Shown: in pieces, positions 23,690 to 33,136 of the stretch
How the letters are laid out: each line of letters opens with the position of its first letter
How positions within the stretch are numbered: the first letter of the stretch is position 1
Assembly (NCBI GenBank): GCA_015680685.1
Contig: MNCI01017909.1
Location: 311,079-375,078, forward strand
Source of the DNA: Gnetum montanum
Lineage: Eukaryota > Streptophyta > Gnetopsida > Gnetales > Gnetaceae
Direction: 5' to 3'
Length of the DNA: 64,000 nucleotides
The notes under the pieces: generated by a model
What the model saw: the letters and a program-made list of their open reading frames with translations, nothing else
The model's database searches: none
What the model was told of the DNA's origin: nothing
Position numbers and translations under genes: made by a program

Positions 23690-23870
23690 TTGAATTTATA
23701 CAATCATAGCCATCAAGGGTTTTTTTATAAAAATATAGACATCTCCTTTGAGAGAGACATCTATGTCACATCTATAAAAAAATTAGGTAGACGTCTCACT
23801 TGAAACGTAGATGTCTCTTTTATCATGAAGACATAAGTAGATGTCTTAGCAAGAAAAGGCTCAAGAATGG
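23690..23870 (-). promoter_or_regulatory. Internal U3-like module, copia-type element
   Basis: On the minus strand, repeated AGACATCTAC, AGACGTCTACC and GAGATGTCTAT motifs, like those in the U3 of this element's LTRs, are followed by TTGTATAAATTC (about 23693-23704). It lies just upstream of the accessory ORF region, so it could be a second promoter. Function is inferred. Confidence 0.5.
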
Positions 23871-24239
23871 CTGTCAAGGATTCTAGTCTTAAGAGATATT
23901 CATACTAAACTGAAAACCTACCTCTACTTACCTTTATTGATGAAGAAAATGAACATGCCTAAGGAGCTTGAGAATGAGATTCCTCTTTTGAGGTACCTAA
24001 TCTTATGCAAATTTCTTCTATTTCCAAAGACTAGATCCCCTTTACAAATTGGTTGGAGAGGTTTTTCTCATATCATCTTCTTTCCTTTTGATTATCTAAA
24101 CCTTCCTAACTTCCTTGTCCTTTTGATTTGTTCATATTTTCTTATTGTCTTGCATAGTTTCCTTGCTAGACACATTTGGATAAGACCAAGAAGTCTTGTG
24201 ATATGTCCAGGTGTTCATATGATCATGCTTTAAATTGAA

Positions 24240-25640
24240 AACTCATTGTTTATGCCTAAATTTATTACCATAATAACACCTAACCATTTTGTTTAGATTA
24301 AAGGTGTTAAACCTTGAATATGCTCTTTTGTTAAATGTAGTACCGGTAGTTACCTCAATCTTTGAAGAGGCCTCTTGTTCAGATACATTTTGTGGGGATG
24401 CTTGTTTTTGTTGATAGCAACCTAGTCCACATTCATCATTTGCACTTCTTTCTTTCCCAATATCGATCTGAAGTGATTTTTTTTCCTTTGACCAATCTTT
24501 CATTTACGAGTTTAGCATTAGTCAGTTCTTCCTTAATCTACCGATAGGACAAGGTTAGTCTTTTATTCATAGTACTTATGTTTGAGGTTTCTTTTTTAAG
24601 GTCTAAAAGATTTATATTTAATACAAAGACATCTTGATCCTTGTTTTTTAATTCTTTCTTTAATTTTTACAAAGATTTTGAAGAGATAGAAGTTCATTGC
24701 ACAAGAGGTAATACCTTTCTTTATCAATTTCCATTTGATCATCATCATCTGACATGCTAGTATCATCATTTGTAAGTGCCATATAGATGGATATGTGAAT
24801 CTTTTGTAGTGTCATCCACCTCTTCTTCACTTTCCTCTCCATCATACTAGCTTGTATAGAAGTTGGTCTTTTCTGTATCCATGACAATCCTATCTTTTTG
24901 TTGCAACCTGCGACTGCTAGAACATTCAAAGGCCACATGGCCTCTTCCACTACATACCCAACATTCTATTGAAAAAGCATCAAAATTTGAATTTGAAAAT
25001 TTCTTTCCTCTATCTTTACCTTTGGAGTTGGATTGGTTAAGTCCTGGTTGATTAAGGGTTCTTCCTTTTCTTGCTATAAGCCTTTGAACTCTTCTTGATA
25101 GAAGAGTATTTCTTCTTTTCTATTCAATTCTTATTTAGCTAATTCCTTCTCTTTGGATGCTAATTTCAAAGCAATAGGGTTTTCTTTTATTACTTCTTCA
25201 CTTATGAGATTTATTTCATAAGCAATAAGAACATTTTGGAGCTCTTCAAATTTTAAGACCAAAAAATATCTAATTTCTTCCATAGCTATAACCTTAGGTC
25301 TAAATTCAGGTTGTAGTGTTCTAATCATTTTAATGATTACATCACTTTTATGAAAGTCCTTACTTATGCCCCTAATTGTTGCAATTAGATCATTTTTCCT
25401 GGAAATATAATCTGTAATCTTTCCACCTTTCCTCATTTTAAGTTTTTAGTATTCACTTTGCAAAACCAAAAGATTTGATTGTTTGACTATGGATGTACCC
25501 TCATAGGTAGCTTCTAAGATTTCCCAAAATTCTTTATTATTGAATTTAATGCATGATATAAACAATTTTTTGCTTTAAAATCATACATAAACTAATTTCT
25601 TTCTTTAGGCATCCACTTGCTTTGTGGCTTGAGAGCCTTT
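24240..25640 (-). pseudogene. Copia-type gag
   Basis: Capsid/nucleocapsid precursor. The frame at 25436-25131 reads MRKGGKITDYI, IATIRGISKDFHKSD, IKMIRTLQPEF and FEELQNVLIAYE, matching the UBN2-type gag at 52877-53491 in this window almost block for block. After a frame change the minus strand encodes CWVCSGRGHVAFEC (about 24962-24920), a canonical CX2CX4HX4C zinc knuckle. The frame continues to about 24243 (ending NKFRHKQ) with Lys-rich sequence. No protease active site was found after it. Confidence 0.8.
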
Positions 25641-25834
25641 TATGTGTTATCGATGTTCGATGTGAATCCTTCAAGAATTGACTTCCATACCTCAGATTTC
25701 ATTAACTTGAAGAAACCTTGCATTCTTGCCTTCCATTAAGCAAAATCAAATTTGTCGAACAACAATGGCTTTGTGTAGGATGTCCTCTACATAGTTCACT
25801 CTTGAAAGTTAAAGCACGAACATAAGAGTAGCAG

Positions 25835-25846
25835 GCTTTAATACCA
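25835..25846 (-). promoter_or_regulatory. Primer binding site (tRNA-iMet type)
   Basis: The minus strand reads TGGTATTAAAGC two bases after the LTR end. Plant copia elements use TGGTATCAGAGC, complementary to initiator tRNA-Met; 10 of 12 bases match. Confidence 0.8.
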
Positions 25847-25848
25847 CC

Positions 25849-26953
25849 TGTGGATCGAGAACTTAGAAGGGGGGTTGAATAAGTTTCCAAAATTAAAAAA
25901 GGCACTAGCCACACAAAAACACCAAAGTTTACATGGTTCCCCAACTTGGGTAGTCCTCACTCAAAGAGTAGATTTCTTGCACACCTCTAGATTTTGTTTC
26001 TTTAAAAAGTGGTTTGAAGGACACCACACTCTATTCAAGATCTAAGCTCCACTCTAGAGTGTTTTCTAACTACAAAACCACTTAACCTTGCAAGGTTCCA
26101 ACGAGCTTAGAATGTGGTTTTAGGGATCCCACAACCTTTACAAAAATTGAGCTCCACTTCAGATTATTTGGACATTATAAAACCACTCAATCCGATAGGA
26201 TCCCAACAAGCTCAATATGGATGCTTTCTCACAAGAAGCACATCAACCTTGTAGGGCTATAAGAAGAAGAGAAAGACACAAGGAAAGAACGTAACTAAGT
26301 TTACAAGTCCTTGTACTTTGAAGCTTAATACGACATACAACTACGCAAATGATGTTACAATGAATAGCAAGAATACAATTACATAGACTAGATAATTTGG
26401 AGCTTCAATGTGAATAGTGCTTGCCCAATTCCTGAGATTTTGGCATCTCCTTATAGCCTTAGAGTTTTCAAAAACTCCTTAGAATTCATGCAACAATTAC
26501 CAAACGGCTAGCATAGGTGTTTCCTTCAAGGTTGGGATGTCTACTTGAGATTGGTCTCAATTCAAGATAGACGTCTCACTAGAAAATGGGATGTCTTCTG
26601 TGGGATGTCTACTAGAAGATGTCTACTCTTGGATGGACATGTCGACTACTTTTAGGAGATGTCTCCTCAACTTTTAAGCTCTATCTTCTAAGGCTTTCTC
26701 TTGTCAATTTACCTTCTTGCTAGTCCTTGGAGCATCTTGATTTGATTTGTAGCCTTCATTTACATCCATTCTTGTCCATGCTCTCATCTTACCCATGTGG
26801 TCATCATTTTGACATCTCATTGTAGATCTCGTTTCCTTAAGTTCTCAAGTCATATTATGGAGTTCTTATCCATGTCCTATAAACACATTATCCACAACAA
26901 ACATTCTATGTTCTCCATTTTCCTTAAGGTTTTGACATACCAAAAGGTCAACA
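25849..26953 (-). repeat. 5' LTR of copia-type element
   Basis: 1105 bp, TGTTGACCTTTTGGTATG...GATCCACA on the minus strand. U3 (26650-26510) has a cluster of GACATC motifs in both orientations. TATAAGG-like sequence lies near 26450. Confidence 0.88.
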
Positions 26954-27114
26954 ACATTCATAACTTCCTTTCCATTGATCCTAAAAACCTTCATACCAAA
27001 GAGTCACAAGTTTATTTTCATTAGGATAACATAAAGGTTCTTGGAAGATCTTAAAGTCAAACCTTCTCTTATTAACAAATCTATAAAATAAACATAAAAT
27101 AGGCAAAAGAAATA

Positions 27115-28280
27115 CTAAGAGAGTTGATACTCTCTCATTAGAAAATATGCTAAACTATTATGCTTGACATTAATATATTTAGTGGGAAAATTAAAATTTG
27201 ACAAATATAAAGCCCATATAATGAGTCTAGTATGAGAAACTTTATTTAAGGCTTTACTACCCAAGTATTTATCGAAGTGTTTAAAGTCACTTCGGATTAT
27301 AACATGGGTATTTTGCAAAAATAATCGAATTTTTTGATGCCTTTTACAATAGCTAATAATTCCTTATGGATGCTATGATAATTTAGTTGGGCATCTAAAA
27401 ATTTACCTGATGTATTTCTACAAATATAGATGGCATTATCTTATTGTTCTTTCAGCTCGTTAGAACTCTTATGAGGCATCCATTTCTGGAATGAGTTTAC
27501 CATCAATTAGAAGTTGTAGCTTTGATAGTTTTGTACATTGGATTTTAATATTAATAATCATTTCTTTGTATTTTCAGGTCCAAGGAGAATGGTTTTATCC
27601 TAACATTCATTCAAAAGATTCCTTTCTTGGGCCAAAGTTTTATAAAACCCTAAGGCATAATTGATACAACTGGGGAAGTGTTATAATTGAGTTTTATCTT
27701 TGATCTCATTTGGGAATTTTTAGATGGATTCTAATATGTGAGGTTGCAAAGCTATTAACCCATTTTGGATTTTGAGCCCTAAAACCTAGATAGAATGTTG
27801 AGCAATTGTCATCTTTGTGGGAGAGAGGACTAACCCATTTTCATCAAATAATTGTTGGAAAATTTGGAAATTCTCTACATGTTGTGCGTTCTTAATCATA
27901 ATAAGAATATCATCAATATATATTAAAATAAAAGGTTACATACTAAAGATATTATTCATGCATTTTTGAAAAACGGAGGGAGCAATATTTATAAGGCTCT
28001 AGGTATACTAAAATTCATTTTTCATCTATCTTTTGGTTGGACTTGAATTTTCCAGAATCCTAATTTTAAATAAAACTTTGAGTACACATTAGTATGTAAT
28101 AGTCTCTAAAAAATATCATCTATATTTGAAATAGGATGCTATACTAGCTTGATCAAGTCATTTAAAGGCTTGTAGTTTACTACCAATCTTTTTCTTCCCT
28201 CAAACTTGTTTGGCTCTTTTGTTTACATAGAAAGTGGCACATGTGAACATACTATTACTAGTTTGAATAAGCTTTTTCTC
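27115..28280 (-). pseudogene. Pararetrovirus RT and RNase H, copy A
   Basis: RT/RNase H part of the viral pol. Minus-strand blocks: GFWKIQVQPKDR (near 28070), the catalytic YIDDILI (about 27930-27905), and the RNase H end in the frame 27318-27115 with IIRSDFKHFDKYLG and KHNSLAYFL. The frame ends REYQLS before a stop; copy C preserves the same ending at 47491-47535. Several stops and frame changes lie between the blocks. Ancient and inactive. Confidence 0.85.
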
Positions 28281-28579
28281 AAGTAACAGATTGATTTTGT
28301 GTTCACATTCTACTTTTAAAGAGGATTGCATACCAATATAATGAGCCTTGGTTTTAATTTTGATGTTATCCTTAAATTCTATAGTACACTAATGTTCCTT
28401 TTTATGCCTAAAAATAGTTGGATCATTAATTGCTAATTTAGCAAATCTTGTTTTAGTTTTTCAAATTCATCTTCCAATTTCCTAACATTATTAATTACCC
28501 ATTGGTTATTGTGTTATTTCTATGTAATTTCTTAGGAAGGAAAATAACTAGAATACCAAGATTATCTTGTTAGATTTGT

Positions 28580-28900
28580 TCCAACTATTGTTATAAAGTT
28601 CGAGTCAATGATGTAAGGTTCTAAGTCTTCTAGATTATCAATTCCAATAAATAGATCATAGGATATCATCTCACAGTGAAAAATTATAAGCTTGATGATC
28701 TTCCCATTAGGAAATCTGACTCGAATCTTTGCTTTATATTGGCTTCCTATCTTTTGAGTGTTGAATCTAATATAAGTCTTTGAGCTTTCTTGCCAAAGAT
28801 GGATAGGTTTAATGTTTCATTTAGCTAAGGATACTCACCTCCTAAGTCTATTAATGCACCTACAAGATATGCCTTATAATATCTTATTTTAATAAACAAA
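28580..28900 (-). pseudogene. Pararetrovirus protease, copy A
   Basis: Aspartic protease of the viral polyprotein. The minus strand near 28870 reads ALIDLGGE where copy B has the intact ALIDSG (near 45915), so the active-site triplet is mutated here (DSG to DLG). Downstream blocks (GSQYKAKIRVRF, FIGIDNLEDL) are colinear with copy B. Confidence 0.72.
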
Positions 28901-29589
28901 GTACATATATCCAACTAGTTCTAGCTTGGTTATTAGTACTTACTACTACAAATAGGCATTGCTTGAGTTTCCTCTTGACACTGTTGTTGCTAGAAACTTT
29001 CTTCTATTCTCTCTAATTCTTCATTTTCTTGAGTAGCCATTTGGATGAATCTCTTTAGTTGTTGGATGCGTTGCATTCACATTAAAGATTCATCTAATTT
29101 AGGTAGTTGGAATTCCAAAGAGTGTGAGTCCTCTTCCTATTGTTGCATTTCATTTTGTTTTTCCCATTCATTAGGCAGTGGTTGGGAATCTGGAAATTGT
29201 AATCATTGTCCTTCTATAATCATGCACTGTTCAGTGAGTTCTCTCTCTCTCTGTATGTGATTCATTGGTTAAGTTCCATAATGTAATTGATTTCATTGAT
29301 TGAGAATTTTGCCTTTTCTTTCTTTAGTTTATCCAGCTATTGTTGGAGCATATGATGTGTTGGATCTCTTTCAATAGGATCTAAAGAGTTATGGTCTAGT
29401 GTGTTCATGGAACATACATAATAAACTTTAGCATCATCTTGGTTAGTATAATGGTTGTTTGCATCATAATCAAAATCACTATAATATAATCTTAGTACTC
29501 ATTTGGTTCTATTAGGATATCTCCTGGTTTAGATGCTGGATTTTCATTAATGATAAAGTCATACTATTTTTGAAATAGATTATGTTGTG

Positions 29590-31150
29590 TAATGAAATTA
29601 ATTTTGCAAGGATATTTATGTTTTTTAGAACAATTTCTAGCAAAATGATTTCCTTGGCAAAGGAAGCATTGGATAGATCCCTTATCTTGTTTGGTTTTAC
29701 TACATTTAAACATTCCTTGAAAAAATTTTCCAATCATTGTAGGTTGCCATTGTTTTTTTTTCTTTTATTTGCTTCTAACAACATTGGTGTTTTCTGTGCT
29801 TCTTATACGAGCGTTCCTCTTTAGTTTTGAGACCATAATATTCAAGACATATTTCTTGGCAAAACGATCTTCCTAGATGCTTTTCAATTTCATTCATCAT
29901 CGATTGTGCTTTGATCACATGACACATTATTTTGTTCATTGTTTCAATATATTGCCTAATTTTGTTAAAGCTCATTGCTTCTACGAATTGTCTTTACTTA
30001 TATAACTCTTGTTGATATTTTTCTACAAATGGAGGAGGAAAAGCACCAACTAAATGTTCTTTTGTAGTTCAATCATGTGTTGCCTTTCTTCGATAGTACC
30101 AATCTTCCATCCTAGTGAAGAAAGGTCCTATGTCCTTAATATAATCTAATTTAGCTCTAAGGAATTTTTCTTTGTATTCATTGTCATAGTTAGTTTTGTC
30201 ACCTATGAATTCTTTTGTAATAACACTCAGGAAAAGGATTAGAGGGCCTTCTAAAAGTTGGATCCTAATTTCAGGATTAATCTAATTCCACCATCTTCTT
30301 TAGTTTCCTAGAAAGTTGAACACACAATTTTACATAGCATGCTCTATAGTTTTTCTTTCTAGAAACACTTTTCTATCTATTACGTTGTTGATTTGATCTA
30401 TAACTTTTTGTCTTTTAGGTGAATCTAATATGTCCATGCTATATTTTGGGTCTTTTTTGCTCATTAACCTAGAAGAGACCTAAGGATATTCCTTAGGGTT
30501 TGGAGTAGGGGCAGGAATTTCTTCCTCATGGCCTATTCATTCCTCTTCATAATCTATGACTTAAGAGGATCCTTCATTGGCATTGATTATCTTGCCTTTT
30601 TCTTTCTATGCTAGTGTGGTTGTACTATGGCTAGGTTTTGAGTTAGAAGGTTTTTTAGTTGGAGGTGAATCAACATTTGTACCATAGGTTGGTATGTTTG
30701 TAGGAAGCTTGAGACTTCCTATAGATTGTTTAGGAACTCATCTTTGTACAAAAATGTTGATTTTTTTGATATCCTTTTAGGCCTTGACAACTTCATTTAG
30801 GCATCTTCTAGAAGTGAATAGAGTGGAGCTAAGGTGAGAGTTTGCCTAATTCTGTAGTTTTATGGTATCTGCAAGTGGATCAACAGAAAAATTTTGATAT
30901 AATATGTGAGTTGTTTCAATTGGTTTTTGTTGCTCTGTTGAATTTATGCCTAAAGCTGGAATATATTCTCTATCAAACTCATCATCAGAACTCTCAACTT
31001 TGTTGTTTGTATTAATTCAGAGTAGGGCATCACATTTTGCATAGTGGTAAGCAATTCCATGTTTTAGAATGGATGGGTGAGCACAAGATGTGTCTATTTC
31101 TGGTTCTTATTCTAGAAGTTGGAGCATTGTTTTGTTAGTGTTTCTAGAGC
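29590..31150 (-). pseudogene. Pararetrovirus coat-protein region with zinc knuckle, copy A
   Basis: Coat protein region between movement protein and protease. A core with WWN, INPEIRIQLLEG, EFIGDKTNYDNEYKEKF and IGPFFTRMEDWYYRR (about 30290-30080) resembles caulimovirid capsid proteins. A basic C-terminal part follows with CFLCQGNHFARNC (about 29670-29630), a CX2CX3HX4C knuckle one residue shorter than the canonical form. Upstream (31100-30500) the sequence is Pro/Lys/Glu-rich. Stops and frameshifts break the frame. Confidence 0.75.
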
Positions 31151-31189
31151 TTATTCTATTAAAGATTTTCTTCACATCAGTTTTTATCC

Positions 31190-31867
31190 TTAATTCTTCA
31201 AATAAGGATTTAAGCCTTTTTCTAACTTATTGTCAAATTTTGGTTCTAGTTTTGGTTCATTAATTCTAAAAGATCTATGATGAGGGATTTTGTTAGTAGG
31301 AGGTTTAGGTAAAGTACTTTTGTTCTTAGTTTTTGGTAGTTCTTCTACAGCAAAAGAGTTTTGTTCTATAAACTTTGGTGTCTTCAAATGAACTATATAA
31401 CATTCTCTTCTTGATCCAGCTAGTTTTCTTGATGGTATGAAGTTATAAAAATCTTCAAAAGTGTCATTTATTTGGGGATAAAGTGTGTGGATTGGTAGGT
31501 CTTTGGTATTGATGTTTATTCCATTTTCTATGTTGGAAGATCCTACTAAGACAACTTCTTGTCCAAATGGGAGAAGAGTTCTTATACTAGTTGTTAAGCA
31601 GAGTTTAAAGCACAACCTAGTTCCTATTGTTGCATATACACCGCCATAATTCATTTCTACTGGAAGATAGACTATAAGCATTAAAGCATCATAAATATTT
31701 CTATCTCTAAGAAAAAGTGTGAAATTTGGAAGAGTAACTACAAGTGCATCTCGTTCAAAATTTCCTTTCGCTTATGTGAGGATTGCATCTTTGAAGTGCT
31801 TGAATCATTTGTCTATGAGGGCAATCCAATATGGGTTGTGTAGGCAATAGTTGAAATGGGGATGGTT
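31190..31867 (-). pseudogene. Pararetrovirus movement protein, copy A (5'-truncated)
   Basis: A 163-codon open stretch (31681-31190) reads NYGGVYATIGTRLCFKLCLT, then RTLLPFGQEVVLVGSS, with a Pro/Lys-rich C-terminal tail. Upstream in the same orientation VTLPNFTLFLRDRNIYDAL is readable to about 31760. These fit the 30K-type viral movement protein family that opens plasmodesmata. The N-terminal part is missing: at about 31868 the sequence switches to copy B. Confidence 0.75.
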
Positions 31868-32080
31868 GCATTCTACTTTTAAAGAGGATGGCATACCAAT
31901 CTAATGAATCTTGGTTTTAGTTTTGATGTTATCCTTGAATTCTATAGTACCCCAATGTTCTTTTTTATGCCTAAACATAGTCAGATTGTCACTTGCTAAT
32001 TGGAGCAAATTTTGTTTTAGTTTGTCAAATTCGTCTTCCAATTTCATAACACTATTAATTACCCCAATGTAATTTTTTGG
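31868..32080 (-). mobile_element. Pararetrovirus copy B, fragment 1a
   Basis: Matches 28306-28530 of copy A in the same orientation (for example CATTCTACTTTTAAAGAGGA in both). It is cut at 32080 by gypsy element 3 and resumes at 45605. Confidence 0.85.
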
Positions 32081-32972
32081 TGATGAAGCACTAAATAGTC
32101 GATGTGTCGACTAGGCCGCGTATACGTGGCCGCGTCGACGCGGCCCTATCGATGCATCCCTCCATACGTCAACGTGGCCCCGTTTATGCATAGCCTGTTT
32201 TAGCCTATGAATAAGTGGGCTTCCATCACACTTAGGTACCTTTTTGGCAGTTGTAGTGAAGCTCTTGCAATTTGTTTCCATGAGAGTTAGAATATTTTCC
32301 AAGTTCCCATAGTAGGTGTAAGAAAGGTATCCGGCTCTTTATTCGAGCACTGATGTACCTGAGCCCATTGGCGTGAATGGCAATAAAGACGAGCTTTTCA
32401 AGCATTCCTTGCAGCAATTGGACTTAGTCATTTGATGCATTTAATAGTTTAATATTTCTATGCTTTAACAATTCCTTAAGTTTTCATTGTTATTATTTTA
32501 ATCGCTATTTCTCTTTTATAGTTCATAGAAACCATAAGTACGACCATCTCAAACGTAAACCCAACACTTGGCAACCCAACAATGCTTAATGTCTAGTAAC
32601 CCAGTAGTGGTTAGGGGATGCTCAGGATGTTCACAGAAGATGGGATCAGATACTTATGCTATGAAGAATTAAGATATAGATTAGGATAGTTTAGATTAAA
32701 TAATATTCCATTCCTTACTTTCCATTTCAAGAATTAGATGCTAGAAGATAAAGTGAAAAAGCCATAAAAAATCATTTGCCTCAATCTCACTTAGCCATCA
32801 CAATCAGAACATCACAAGTGAGGTTGGGAAGACAATGACTGCTCTAACACAAGGTTTTTCGGGTTAGGGTTTGGTGTATGCAAAGTGCTTACAATCTACA
32901 GAATTTGACCAAGTCGCATGTGAATGCCTGTGATTCGCATGGTTGGATGTAGGGGTACCTAGCCGCTCATCA
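32081..32972 (+). repeat. 5' LTR of element 3
   Basis: 892 bp, TGATGAAGCA...CGCTCATCA. U3 opens with a CpG-rich block containing GCCGCGTATACGTGGC and the palindrome GGCCGCGTCGACGCGGCC (about 32128-32145). A decayed TATA box TATGAATAAG (32205-32214), CGGCTCTTTATTCGAG and AATAAA (32382-32387) follow. Confidence 0.92.
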
Positions 32973-32991
32973 TTGGCACTGTTGCCAGGGA
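32973..32991 (+). promoter_or_regulatory. Primer binding site, element 3 (tRNA-Asp type)
   Basis: TTGGCACTGTTGCCAGGGA starts directly at the LTR end. The Athila-type primer site as I know it is TGGCGCCGTTGCCGGGGA, complementary to tRNA-Asp; 15 of 18 bases agree and the differences are transitions. Confidence 0.85.
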
Positions 32992-33136
32992 CTGTTAGTC
33001 TTACATGTGCCATTTTACCTTAGCAAAATTATCATTCATGTCATTGGAATAGACCCAGGATAGTAAAATCTATGCATGCTAGGTAGACTAAGTAAAGAGT
33101 AAGGTACACCAATTAGTGGATCATCTAATATCCAAC

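Larger units (their letters stand above)
20518..26953 (-). mobile_element. Copia-type element without recognisable pol
   Basis: Complete from LTR to LTR: 5' LTR 26953-25849, primer site 25846-25835, gag, a second gene region, polypurine tract 21612-21594 and 3' LTR 21593-20518. Target duplications are AATGT and AATGG on the minus strand (26958-26954 and 20517-20513); the uninterrupted site in copy C reads AATGG. The internal part is only about 4.25 kb. Copia-type gag with a CCHC knuckle is clear, but no integrase, RT or RNase H motif is visible. Instead a different ORF region (23600-21900) precedes the polypurine tract. LTRs differ by roughly 15%, so it is old. Confidence 0.85.
19590..31867 (-). 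mobile_element. Endogenous pararetrovirus (Caulimoviridae-like), copy A
   Basis: Minus-strand order: movement protein (31867-31190), coat region with zinc knuckle (31150-29590), protease (near 28850), RT with YIDDIL (28280-27560), RNase H to 27115, a short intergenic region, an ORF after pol (20512-19800), and a promoter-like stretch with TATA and tandem repeats (19760-19590). Movement protein before coat before pol, with no LTRs, fits Caulimoviridae. A copia-type element (20518-26953) with 5-bp target duplications splits the copy between pol and the last ORF. All frames are broken. The 5' side is cut inside the movement protein by copy B. Confidence 0.85.
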
